In this document: one piece after another, positions 1-9,849 of the stretch
Position numbering within the stretch: position 1 is the first letter of the stretch
How the letters are laid out: the number at the start of each line of letters is the position of its first letter
Notes under the pieces: model-generated
Told to the model about the DNA's origin: nothing
The model's input: only the letters and a program-made list of their open reading frames with translations
Database searches by the model: none
From: Gnetum montanum
Taxonomy: Eukaryota > Streptophyta > Gnetopsida > Gnetales > Gnetaceae
DNA length: 62,000 bases
Reading direction: 5' to 3'
NCBI GenBank assembly: GCA_015680685.1
Contig: MNCI01029357.1
Span: 599,569-661,568 of the forward strand
Made by a program: the position numbers and the translations under genes

Positions 1-2684
1 ATGATCCACTTGGAGGCCAATAGAATACTTTGGTGTTCAATAGAGGTGAGGCCTAAACCTCCATGTTCCTTGCTCAAGGTGCAAATATACCAAGCCACTC
101 GATGAAAGGCTTTATAAGTGTCCTTATCCCCCCATAAAAAATTCCTAAGAATTTTGTTGATGTTCTGAAACGAAGACTTAGAAGGAGCCATATAGGAGGA
201 ATAGTAAACATGAGTTGAACTCAGAATGTGATTCACCACAATAAATCTACCTGCAAGAGATAAGGGTTTAGAGGCCCATTTCAAGGCTTTATGTTTTTCT
301 TTTTCCACCACATTATTCCATAAAGTAGTGGGAGTGGCGTATAAAGCTATCGGGATGCCCAAAAGGGTGAAGACATCTTTCGGGGAAAGCCACTTAATAT
401 TGAAGTGAGAAGTCCAAGTAGGGGTTGGAGAGAAGCTAGAGCGAATAGCTTGCGTTTTATTCCAATTGATTTTAGCTCCTGAGGCTCTACAATAGATGTC
501 GATACAATCCAAGGCAGTGTTAAAATTATCAAAGTCCTCATGTAATGTAAGAAAAGTGTCATTTGCAAATTGGCTATAAACTAGGTCCTTACCACCTTGA
601 GGCAAATTGATGCCTCTTAACTTCTTAGAATCATTGTGAGATCGTAGAACAGCTCCAAGAGCATCAGCTGCTAGGATAAAAAGATAGGGAGCTAAAGGGC
701 ATCCTTGACGAACTGATTTTTGAAGCTCAAGATCCTTAGAAAAGGTTCCATTAATACAAATAACTGAAGAGGCTTCTGTTAAAACTAAATCGATATGTTT
801 GTTCAAAATGGCACCTAAATTATGATGCTTGACTATACTACGTAAAAAGGACCAATCAAGCATATCGTAAGCTTTTGCAAAATCAAGCTTGAGAAGAAGG
901 GCTTGTTGATTAGTGAGAGAAGCCCAATGCAAACCTTCAATAGCAGTAACTACATTGTCTAAGATATATCTACCTTGTACAAAACCAGTTTGCTCTTTGC
1001 TTATAAGATGAGGTAGAAAAGGTTTTAATTTGTTGGCAATAGCTTTTGCAACAATTTTATAGATAACATTTAAAAGGGTGATAGGGCGCCAGTTACTTAT
1101 GCACAAAGTATCACCTGACTTGGGTAAAAGCTTGATAATACCAGCATTGATCACTTTACCAAAGGAGCCTTTTCGAAGAGCTTCCTTATATACACCATAC
1201 ACGGTATCTTGAAGAGTAGGCCAGAATTTTTTAAAGAATTCCGTGGGAAGACCATCCATACCAGGGGCTTTACCATCATGTAGTTGTTGCAAAGCTTTGC
1301 TAAGGTCTTGTTTGGATAAAAGAGAAGCCTCACCAAAAATTGAACGATTAAAAGGTTTGATGGCTCCTAAGCACATATTAACTGCATTGGCATCGATATC
1401 GCCTTTTTGAAAGATTTGAGAATAAAAGTCAAAGAAAGCTTGGAGAATGTCAGCCTTGGAGGTGATGACAGTATCATTAACTTTAAGAGCTGAAAGTTTA
1501 GGAGATGAGTGTTTTCCTTTAAGGAGACGAAAAAAATCTTTGGTAGCTTGGTCCCCCATACGTAACCAGGAGAGACGAGCTCGAAGGTGAGCACCTCGAG
1601 CTTCATAGTGATCCATCATTCGCAAGTTTGCCTTCGCAATTTGCAAGCGACAAACTTGAGCCTCAGTAGCAACACCATTATTTGTGGCATTTTGCAAGAA
1701 GGAAATTTCGTTGTGAAGATGGGACTTATGAGTGTTTAATTTTGAAGCCACCAATTTACCCGCATGTTTGGAAAACCGTTGGATGCGCGTACAAGCATCA
1801 GTCCACCAATCGATCCAACCGTCTTCACTAAGGGGTTTAGGATGCAAATTCCATATTTGCATCAAAAGAGAACAAAGAGAGTTATTGTGAAGAAATGCAG
1901 TGTTAAAAATATAAAGGTCATTAGAAGATTGAGAGCAAATAGAGGAGGATAAAGACCAAAGTATAGGATAGTGGTCGGACAAAACTTGGGTATAGTCTGC
2001 TTGGACAGGAGCACCAGTAGTGGAGGTTAGATGAATAGGAGCATTCACCGATAAGTAGACCCTATCCAACCTAGAAGAGATGTAGGAATCCCCTTGTCTA
2101 GCATTGCTCCAAGTAAACCAATTGGAAGTGCTAGAAGAGGGGTATCCTCCATTAGCATCTTGCAACTTCAATTTATTTTTTAACGAAATCCAAGAAGGTA
2201 GTTCCCTGTTATCCAAGCCACCTCTTCGGCCTCCGATCTTATCTTCCATATGTTCAACCATATTAAAGTCACCCGCAATGATCCAATTCGCAGAGGGCAA
2301 GTTGTGTCCAACCCAATGCCACAAATGCTTTCGATCATTAAGAGTACATGGAGCATAGATAGAAACAAACCCTAGGATTTCAGTAGCATACTTAATTCGA
2401 ACCCAACAACAATGCCCAAGGTTATCACCACCATGATCAATAATCAACTCTTGCCACTTACTATGGACTAAGAGAATAGCTCCCCCTTTGCCTGGCTGAT
2501 GGTGAGAAGAGACCAAATAACTATTAGGAAACATACTCTGACAGCTAGTTTGAAGATGAAATCCTTGGATTTTAACTTCTTGCATACAAACAACATCTAG
2601 AGAGTGCTTTCGAATATAATCTCGAAAAATATATCGTCGTCGGGGTTCCGAGAGGCCCCTAACATTCCATGAGCAACACTTCAT
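1..2684 (-). CDS. LINE ORF2: endonuclease-reverse transcriptase (partial, runs off the window)
   Basis: Translating the minus strand from the ATG at 2684 gives 894 codons without a stop. The protein would nick target DNA and copy the element RNA at the nick. Endonuclease motifs: QE at residues 35-36, GDFN at 138-141, RLDR at 205-208, SDH at 236-238. A spacer region with WLRMGDQATKDFF (373-385) follows. RT motifs: KAPGMDG (472-478), LLPKSGD (519-525), NWRPITLLN (531-539), KLDFAKAYD (599-607, with D601 the motif-A aspartate), SVRQGCPLAP (657-666), and FANDT at 706-710 where FADDT is expected. GGLGL near 875-879 matches the conserved downstream block. The replaced aspartate (N708) should disable reverse transcription. 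The start is chosen because MKCCSWNVRG matches the usual LINE ORF2 N-terminus and the ATG overlaps the ORF1 stop as ATGA. Confidence 0.92.
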   Translation of the reverse strand, partial: MKCCSWNVRGLSEPRRRYIFRDYIRKHSLDVVCMQEVKIQGFHLQTSCQSMFPNSYLVSSHHQPGKGGAILLVHSKWQELIIDHGGDNLGHCCWVRIKYATEILGFVSIYAPCTLNDRKHLWHWVGHNLPSANWIIAGDFNMVEHMEDKIGGRRGGLDNRELPSWISLKNKLKLQDANGGYPSSSTSNWFTWSNARQGDSYISSRLDRVYLSVNAPIHLTSTTGAPVQADYTQVLSDHYPILWSLSSSICSQSSNDLYIFNTAFLHNNSLCSLLMQIWNLHPKPLSEDGWIDWWTDACTRIQRFSKHAGKLVASKLNTHKSHLHNEISFLQNATNNGVATEAQVCRLQIAKANLRMMDHYEARGAHLRARLSWLRMGDQATKDFFRLLKGKHSSPKLSALKVNDTVITSKADILQAFFDFYSQIFQKGDIDANAVNMCLGAIKPFNRSIFGEASLLSKQDLSKALQQLHDGKAPGMDGLPTEFFKKFWPTLQDTVYGVYKEALRKGSFGKVINAGIIKLLPKSGDTLCISNWRPITLLNVIYKIVAKAIANKLKPFLPHLISKEQTGFVQGRYILDNVVTAIEGLHWASLTNQQALLLKLDFAKAYDMLDWSFLRSIVKHHNLGAILNKHIDLVLTEASSVICINGTFSKDLELQKSVRQGCPLAPYLFILAADALGAVLRSHNDSKKLRGINLPQGGKDLVYSQFANDTFLTLHEDFDNFNTALDCIDIYCRASGAKINWNKTQAIRSSFSPTPTWTSHFNIKWLSPKDVFTLLGIPIALYATPTTLWNNVVEKEKHKALKWASKPLSLAGRFIVVNHILSSTHVYYSSYMAPSKSSFQNINKILRNFLWGDKDTYKAFHRVAWYICTLSKEHGGLGLTSIEHQSILLASKWI

Positions 2685-3865
2685 TGTGAATGGGAAGATA
2701 GAAGAGGATCCTCCTCAACAACTAAAGCCTTAAAGGAATTTTTAGACTCAAAGCTAGTGACTAAGGGACGATGAGCATTTGGTTTTCTACTTACTGGTTT
2801 TGTAGCATTAGCTACAAATGATGACCGATGCCCTTTTGGAAAATCACGAAATATAGAATTTTCTCATGTGACTAAAGCATAAGATTTATGGTTAACTTGC
2901 TCCCAACCACTAGTAGCATCCTTTGTAGCCTCTTCTTGAGGAAGAGAGGTCTTAGCAACATCAATGGTCTCAATGTTCATTTCATCCTCTTCGGCCCTCA
3001 TGGGATCCAAAGAAGAGGGAATAGCGGAGTGTGTCTCACCCGAGTCGGTACCTATATTGGTAGATATATGTTTATCTTTCAGTTCTTTACTAACTTGTTC
3101 AGCTAGAATCCTCTCTGCTTCCAACTTGGCCAATAACTTGGGGCATTGAGCTTTTCGATGGTTTGGGTCGAGAAAATAGTAACATCGGTTCGGAAGTGTA
3201 AGATATGATATTTTCTGAACAAAATTTTTACCTTTCACTTTGAATTCTAGGGAATCGGGACGTGGCTTTTGTATGTCAAGTTTCACACACACTCACCGAA
3301 TTGGCCGTGGACGGAAACCTGAAAAGGACTCCATTCCGATGACCTCCCCAACTTGAGCAGCAAGAATATCAACATGTGGAGAAAAATGCAATGGGAGTCC
3401 TGGAAACTCTATCCAAACAGGAAAAATACTTTTACTCTCCTTTGCTGGATCAAAATCCTCTTTCCAGGGTTGTAACACTAAAAAGGAGCCGTAAACATTC
3501 CAAATCGATTGTTGTTTAACCATGTCAGCCATAGATTTCGTTTCAAAGGAAAAAAGAAAAAACCCCTTGGTTAAATTAGAAGCAAAGGTTAATCTAATAT
3601 TGATTGGTTCCCAAAATTTTTTGACCCAATCTTGGAAAACCAATGCAGGAGGGATCCGCCCAGTGAAAACACCAATGACATAGAGCTGAGAAAACGTTGA
3701 AACAGTCTGTTCAAAAACATCTTCTGGGAAATCAAAACGCAGAACGTTTTCGGCATTGTCCATATTAAAGGTATTGGCATTAGAATGTGATTCATGATTG
3801 GAGGATTCCATTACTTTACATTTTTTCCCCCCAACAACAGAATCGGAAGAAATAAATTGGGTCAT
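2681..3865 (-). pseudogene. LINE ORF1 (DUF4283-like, CCHC knuckle), two internal stops
   Basis: One reading frame of about 394 codons from the ATG at 3865 to a TGA at 2681-2683. It is interrupted by TGA codons at 3293-3295 and 2864-2866, after residues about 190 and 333. The N-terminal half has the DUF4283 pattern of plant LINE ORF1 (WVKKFWEP, LTKGFFLFSF, VWIEFPGLPLHF). After the first stop the frame continues with a KVKGKNFVQKISY block and a degraded zinc knuckle, CYYFLDPNHRKAQC, whose second cysteine has become phenylalanine. In this family the protein binds element RNA. Both stops could be C-to-T changes of CGA, which fits methylation decay but is inference. The frame ends in an ATGA overlap with ORF2. 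It may extend upstream to 3907 without an ATG. Confidence 0.85.
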
Positions 3866-4170
3866 ACAGACCCTTTGGGCCCAGCCCAAATAGTTTAATC
3901 CAATCAAATCTCAAGAAAAATTTAGCAAATGAATACAATAGCATAAAAGGAACAAACGCACCAAGGAATTTCGAAGATCAATCGCTAGATGCAGAAGAAA
4001 TAGATGTAGATCTATTGCTTCCTCTGATGCTCTAGATCTAGCAGAAAACCCGTTGCTGTGCGAACGCACTGTCTTCCAATCGGTCACAAGGTCCGCTCCC
4101 ACCTGTTGGGTCCAAATGAGAGGAGGGATTTGCAGACCGACCAAGCGAACAAGCGAACAGTCTGCAATCT

Positions 4171-4289
4171 TATTTATAGACTAGGATGAGAAATGAGGGG
4201 AGTGCTGCCTCTTATTTATAGATTTGGTGGCAAACCGCGATATCGCAACGGCTGCGATATCGTGGCCTATGCGATATCGTGTCTCATCA
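4171..4289 (-). promoter_or_regulatory. LTR-like promoter upstream of the LINE: three GATATC repeats and two TATA boxes
   Basis: Read on the minus strand from 4289, the stretch begins TGATGAGAC, as the LTRs at 14288 and 31206 begin TGATGAG. GATATC occurs at 4273, 4256 and 4239, exactly 17 bases apart. TATAAATA boxes follow at 4213-4220 and 4171-4178, both inside CTATAAATAAGA. The LTR of element E2 has the same order and shares CTATAAATAAGAGG. The LINE leader starts immediately downstream. This is either a solo or truncated LTR into which the LINE inserted, or a promoter the LINE lineage acquired. Confidence 0.6.
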
Positions 4290-6470
4290 ATATTGTTTAT
4301 GATTACTATTTTTTTTCTAAAAGCATACAATTTTATGAAATTTCCTAACACTACCATGGCACCAAAATGTCCATCTCATTACCCTATTCTTGTGAAATTT
4401 AAGAACTACAAAATACACAAAATCAACATCTTCCCAATTTTCAACAAAACTAAAAGCATCAAAGCTATAAAAGAAACTAATACTATCCAATGAAACAATT
4501 TTATTTGTAATTTCATTATCTATATTAAGAAATGCATACTTTAAAGGGCCTATACATTTTTAAATAATATTTGGAATACTGCTTATTTGTAATTATTACC
4601 ATGTTTCTACCATTTAAGTATGCTACAAAACCTTTTTTACAAGCTTTCTTAATCTTTTTTCATTGTTTAGTCCTTTCTACAAGTTTCGTATGAGTAAGAT
4701 CCTCATTTATCCAAACTCTTTTTTCATTCTTACTTTTCTTCAAGTGACTTCAAATATGTTCTTTATCTTCTATATCACAAAACATAATAATTAAATGACA
4801 AGGCTTTTCAAGTAGTTTATGTAACACCCTAAAAACTTTAGAAATATTTAACTAAGGTATATACATATCATCTATATTTTTTCAATGTTTTAAACTAAAA
4901 TCTCATTTTTTTTAATCCTTCACCTTTGAGATACCTACAAATGACAAATTTTTTTCCTTGTCTTTTTCCATCTTGCCCATTTAAAGCTTTGGTTACTACA
5001 AATTCCATCTTTATCTCTTTTCCTTCAAGTTTAGATTCATTTTAATGTTTCTTAACCTTGGCTTTAAGTTTTTCTAATTTCAACAAAAAATTTTCATTAT
5101 TCTTTGGGGTAGTACTAGTCTCCTTTTTCTTCTCAATTCTCTCTTTAAGGGATGATAACCTTTGAAACATTTCTTTGTTTTGTTCATGAATTTCATCTAT
5201 TAGTGCTATTGTGCTAACCATATGCTCCTATTAGGAAACTAAAATTTCTTTGAAAATAGTTGTAATTAAAGTATATAAAGAGGATTTACCAATATTAACA
5301 TGTATAAATTAAAGTAAATAAACCTTTAATAAATATAAAGATTATTATAAAGGCTTGGAAGCCTATATATGGTAGGTAAAGGATCATTTGGTTGATACAT
5401 TTAATCAACGAGATGTTGTAGAAAAGAAAAATGCAAGATGATCGAAAGAGTTACTTAGAAGGAAAGCATTATACCTATCTAAAAAACAAAGAAGATATTT
5501 AAAAGTATGACAACAACAAAGGTATTAAGCTTTTGAGCTATATCATTAATTTATGAAATAGGTTTTAAGGTAATTATTACTTTTTTAGTATTAATTTAGT
5601 TTTATCCCTAAAAGCTTAATTATGAAAGTAATTTTACTATTAAGATAACTAATGAAAATATTTAGAGATGAAAATAGTAATCTAAAAATTAGTTTTATTA
5701 ATTTAGAAAAAAACTTATAATAGAGTTTCTTACAAAATTATTTCATAGACTTTAAATAATAAAGATATTCCTCTTGCATATATCAAAGGTATTTTATGAC
5801 ATGTATGATGAAATCATAACTAAAATTTTCATTTTCTATAGAGAAGCTAGTAACTTGTAAATGTAGGCTTATATTAATAATTTTCTTCAAGCAATCATTT
5901 TTTAGAAGGAAGAAGAAGAAATGGAAATGAAGGAAGGAATGAAAAATGTTTAAACATGAAAGTATTTGACTGTATGTATTTCCAAGTAGATATAACCAAC
6001 ACATCATCATAACATTATTAGGCATACGTAGAACTCAAGTAGAAAATAATACTGCATGTTATATAAATATAAAATCTATATTTGTTTGTAATTATTATAG
6101 ATTAACTAACTAAAAAACACAATATGATATTCTTGTTGCATTATAATACCTCATAACCTTTCCTAGAATAAGAGGAAATATGAAAGGAAATATTCACAAA
6201 TAAAAATATGTAAACATAGTAGATCATGAAAAGGATCATTAAGTAAAGGCTCAAAAGAGATTTATTAAGGGTCTTACATATGAAAACCTTAATTCATATA
6301 ACATCTTGTTCTCAGATGTCACAATCACTTAATTTATTGTATTCATCATTTTCTTAGATAATATACTTGAAAAATTATAAATATTTACTAAATTAATTAA
6401 CTAGTAAATAAATAATTGGTACTAAAGAATGAAACAAGGAAAATAGAAAAATTTTATTAATATAAGAGAG
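4290..6470. other. AT-rich sequence, no recognised gene
   Basis: About 2.2 kb of very AT-rich DNA. The only coding-like hint is a short minus-strand frame at 5042-5221, described separately. TGTAACACCC near 4825 resembles the start of some plant LTRs, but no matching partner was found. Long A/T runs and short direct repeats are present. Nothing else could be supported. Confidence 0.5.
5042..5221 (-). other. Short coiled-coil reading frame, possible retroelement fragment
   Basis: A 59-codon frame from an ATG at 5221 to a TAA. It begins MVSTIALIDEIHEQNKEMF and continues with a lysine- and glutamate-rich stretch with heptad-like spacing of leucines. Beyond the stop the frame stays lysine-rich for some 40 further codons. 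The composition resembles N-terminal gag segments of plant gypsy elements, but no motif identifies it. It may be a chance frame in AT-rich DNA. Confidence 0.2.
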
Positions 6471-6810
6471 TACTGTAATGCCTTATAGGTTGCCTTCCCA
6501 TGCTACTTAAGCCATAAAGGCAATTTGGCACTACCATCATGATTAGGCTATCTTGCCAAAGGGGTAATAAATCCCTTTTTGACTTACTTCACTTGGCTTC
6601 TAATGCTTGCCTCTCCCAGCTCTACAACTCCATGCTTGGCACAACCTCTAACCCTGACCTTAAATGGCATAGGTCAAACCCTTTCCTGAGGGATACATGA
6701 ATAATTGTAACTTCTCATAATGAGGTGCCCTTTCATTTGAAGGCTAATTACATTGTTTACAATTGTTTCCACCCTTAACAAGGAATAGTTCATTACAATC
6801 TACCCCCCTT
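6470..6810 (-). repeat. Polypurine tract and probable 3' LTR start of the chromovirus remnant
   Basis: Reading the minus strand, AAGGGGGGTA (6810-6801) is a good polypurine tract for plus-strand priming. It is followed a few bases later by TGTAATGAAC, a plausible LTR start. The LTR end was not found, and no second copy is present in the window to confirm the limits. Confidence 0.4.
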
Positions 6811-7021
6811 AGGCATCTAGCTCATCCTTGAGCACTTTCTTTATGTCCAGCAGCTCAACTACTGCTTCATTCTTATGCTCCTTAGCATTGGTTCCTTTAT
6901 TTTCCTCATTATCATCTATACAAATAAATGATCAAAAATAATAAAACATAATTCATTACATCCAGAAAAAATACAATTTATCATTCAATATCATGATGAT
7001 AAAAAAGCTAAAGGTAAGTAT

Positions 7022-8480
7022 TTAAAATAAACTTCTTTTTTTCCCAAGTCTATTAATCACAATTTGACCATTGAACAAGTACTTCACTAATAGTTTTAAT
7101 TCATAATTTCTTGGTTCGTTGATTCTTAATAGCAATGGGTCTAACTTCAAAGCTGGTGTTGGATCATAATGGCAAAGTATTCCAATCCAACACATATGGT
7201 ACATCATTTTTATGAAATTTTTGTAGCAAGCTCACATGAAAACCTAGATGAATTTTTAAGGTTGTTGGAAGATTCAATTAATATGCTACTTCCGCCAATT
7301 CTTTCAGAGATTTTAAATGGTCCACAAAATCTAGTCGCCAATTTAGTATATTTTCCCAATTCAAGAGAACTTCTAATAGGTTTCACTCTCAATAATACTT
7401 GACCTCCTACTTGGAATTCTTCTTCAAGTCAATGTTGATATGCATATCCTTTATATTTATCTTGGGCATCTTGTAAATTTTGTTTAACTCTTGTGACAAT
7501 GTTTTCCATTATTTTCATTTCTTCTTCCTTCCATTCCGTTCCTAAGGTTGGATCTACCTAGGTTAGTGGTGTACAGCAATTACATTCATATACTACTTTG
7601 AATGGTGTTGAATGTATAGAGCCTTGATAATTGTTATTATAGGAAAATTTTGTAGATGCAAATAATTCTCCCATGTTTTTGGTATGCTCCTAACATAGCT
7701 TCGTAGGATATCTTCTAATATTTTATTTACATGTTCAGTTTGTCCAAGTTCTATGAAGATATTTTTCCAGAATTTGGATATAAACTTGGGATCTCTATTC
7801 AAAGTAATAGATTTTGGACAATCATACAATCAAAATACTTCACATACGAATTTTTGAACTACTTCTTCTGCTATGTTTATAGATTTCAAAGCTATAGAAT
7901 GTGCCATCATTGATAGATGATCAACCACTATGAAAATTGAGTCATTTTCCTTTTTGGTTATTGGCAATCCCATGATGAAATTCATAATGATATCTTCCCA
8001 TTTCCAGGTTGGGACTTCCATAGCTTGTAATAATCCACTAGGTTTCCTCTATTCAACTTTTATTCTTTAATACGTTGGACAATTTTTTATGTATGAGGAC
8101 ATATCAATCTTCATTCTAGGATAAAAATAAGATTTGTGAATTATCATATAGGTCTTAATATAACTTGAGTGTCCTATGTATGGTACTTCGTGTGCTTCAC
8201 ACAATAATCTTAGTCTTTGATTTCCTTTTGGTATGCATATTCTTTATCCTTTCATTAATAAACCATTAGAGGTAAGTTGATATTGAGCCTCATAGGGAAT
8301 CTTGGTTAAAATATTTTTAAAATAAGGGTCTTCTTTTATTTTTTCTTTTATTTCTTCTTCCATAGGAATCATTACCACACCTATCATTAAGTTCCACATT
8401 CGACTATGGACATAAGCTACCACATTTTTCTTATTGGGAATATATTTGATTTGAAAATCATATTCAACCAATAATTCTAT
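7022..8480 (-). pseudogene. Chromovirus pol 3' part: RNase H end, integrase, chromodomain-like tail
   Basis: Decayed polyprotein segment. The RNase H end reads YDFQIKYIPNKKNVVAY, with SRM nearby. The integrase zinc region keeps EAHEVPYIGH and one cysteine of the pair (NCPTY). The catalytic core has WKWEDIIMNFIMGLP and IVVDHLSMMAH (first aspartate kept), then a stop at about 7830. CPKSITLNRDPKF follows, where the expected SDRD is NRD, so the second catalytic aspartate is lost. A roughly 50-bp in-frame deletion fuses IELG to QTEHVN and brings the catalytic glutamate to about 20 residues from the second position instead of about 35. The C-terminal part (LGKYTKLATRFCGPF) and a chromodomain-like tail (7207-7022) are in different frames. 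The protein cannot be active. Confidence 0.8.
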
Positions 8481-8499
8481 CCATTACCTTTGATGAGTA

Positions 8500-9200
8500 T
8501 TAAAAATAGGTTATGAAGATTGTTGAAGAATCCAAAGAGAAAAATAGTGATCATAACCATAGGAGGTGGAAAGAAGTTGAACGTGCCTACCAGAGAAGTA
8601 AGGGTAAAGCTATTGCAGTAGAAGAAGTTATGGAGATAAACTCCAAAAATGATATCAGCTGTGACATTTATTAATATGAACATCCAAAGGGATGTTTCCT
8701 TGTGGTGTCACACTTACAAGATTCTAGGGTGTACACATTGAATCCATGACTAGCAAGAAGGCAAGCACCTAGATGGTTGCCCTATCCTCAAGGTAATTCG
8801 AGGTAGTTCCACCAGCACCAACAATCTTATTATCCAAGTAAAGTTCTACCACAACCCTATGAGCAACATCAATAATGGAAAAAATCATAATCATGGGGAA
8901 TGCCACTACCAAGATAGTAATACCCTTATAAGCAACCTTATCTATATGGGTACTATGTTTAGCAACTCGTCTCTCCAAGAAGTTCTGCAAGACACGCCTC
9001 ATTTTGGCATCACTATTACCCTCCAGAGTTCCACTAAACACATTCACCATTTGCTTGAGGATAGAACCCATATCCATAACACCCTTCACATCTGTTTACA
9101 CATATCCCTCTACCCTTAACCTAGTTATCTCCTGCTCCATCCATGCATGGTGAAATTCTACCACAACCACAACAAGGAAATGCTACGAAGGCTATACATT
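8500..9200 (+). pseudogene. Element A gag C-terminal remnant
   Basis: Translation near 8640-8810 gives YEHPKGCFLVVSHLQDSR, then PYPQGNSR with a stop before FHQ. This is clearly the same segment as minus-strand 51180-51000 of element B (YKNPKGCYLVVSHL, PYPQGNPRWFHQP). A glutamine-, histidine- and tyrosine-rich linker follows. Stops and shifts are frequent. The N-terminal gag core is absent: the region begins abruptly at about 8500 next to the opposite-strand chromovirus. Confidence 0.6.
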
Positions 9201-9209
9201 CACAACTAN

Positions 9210-9740
9210 AGTGTTTCCTCAGATCTACACATTAGTGTTAACTCATGTTGTCTCTAATTGCATTAAGTTTGGCAATCTTCCCATGAATAGATCTAACCTA
9301 GGAAGTCCTCTCATTTACTTATAGATTGTTGAACATGAGCTATGCAAGGCTCTTCTTGATTCTGGATTTGGTATCAATCTTATCTCCCATGACATGTACA
9401 AAGCTTGGAGCCTACCACCTCTCAAGAAGAGCAACATTCATTTAGAATTGGCAGACCAATCAATCATTATTCATTTAGGATTAGTGGTGGACATTATAAC
9501 CATAGTTTGTGGGTAGTCCTACTCTACCATTTTTTTGGTGATCAAGGTTGAAAACTATAAATGTAACTTCTCCATCATTATGGAAAGGGCTCGGTTAAGC
9601 ATAGTATATGCATGTATGGGTATAAGGAATGTCTCCTTGGAAATCTCTAAGGAAAATGAATCTAGACATTTAGAGAAGAAGCATGTTTCATGCATCACAT
9701 ACAGTGATAATGGGTGCAATTGCATACAAAAGATCTAGTT
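9210..9740 (+). pseudogene. Element A aspartic protease region
   Basis: The frame near 9349-9480 reads LLDSGFGINLISHDMY, then PPLKKSNIHLELADQS. This is the retropepsin flap pattern of plant gypsy elements, with DSG as the catalytic triplet (9358-9366). Downstream, VIKVENYKCNFSIIMERA (from 9541) matches the protease-to-RT boundary of element B (VIKVENCKGNFSIIM). The enzyme would process the Gag-Pol precursor. Stops and lost flanking sequence make it non-functional. A single undetermined base lies at 9209. Confidence 0.65.
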
Positions 9741-9849
9741 CATTAAAGGTACATTCATTAAATCATGCAATTAGTATGCACATGAATAAGATATTCAAAG
9801 GTTCCTATACATAGCAACCACAAAATAGGAGGGCATCCAATGGCTGATA

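Larger units (their letters stand above)
1..4160 (-). mobile_element. L1-type LINE retrotransposon, 3' end beyond the window
   Basis: A non-LTR retrotransposon read on the minus strand. Order from high to low coordinate: 5' leader (about 3870-4160), ORF1 with a DUF4283-like domain and a CCHC-type knuckle, then ORF2 with an apurinic-type endonuclease and a reverse transcriptase. The 3' end, any poly(A) tail and target duplications lie outside the window. Unlike the LTR elements elsewhere here, ORF2 has no internal stop, so this insertion looks much younger than its neighbours. The leader contains GTTCGCTT repeated head to tail near 4145-4160. The exact 5' boundary is uncertain because the upstream sequence resembles an LTR promoter. 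Confidence 0.9.
6470..8480 (-). mobile_element. Chromovirus-type Ty3/gypsy remnant (3' half)
   Basis: Minus-strand remnant holding, in order, the end of RNase H (8471 down to 8244), integrase zinc-binding and catalytic core (8240-7590), a GPF-type integrase tail with a chromodomain-like end (7392-7022), a polypurine tract (6801-6810) and probable 3' LTR sequence. The upstream half (gag, protease, RT) is missing. At about 8500 the sequence changes abruptly to element A in the opposite orientation. GLLQ followed by VPTWKWEDI is characteristic of chromovirus integrases. Confidence 0.75.

Noticed and set aside
347-568. Minus-strand frames at 347-568, 1151-1336 and 1367-1606
   Set aside because: They lie in another frame of the LINE ORF2, whose conserved motifs occupy the continuously open frame from 2684.
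5783-6025. An 80-codon minus-strand frame rich in F and L
   Set aside because: Low-complexity frame in AT-rich DNA without any motif or supporting context.
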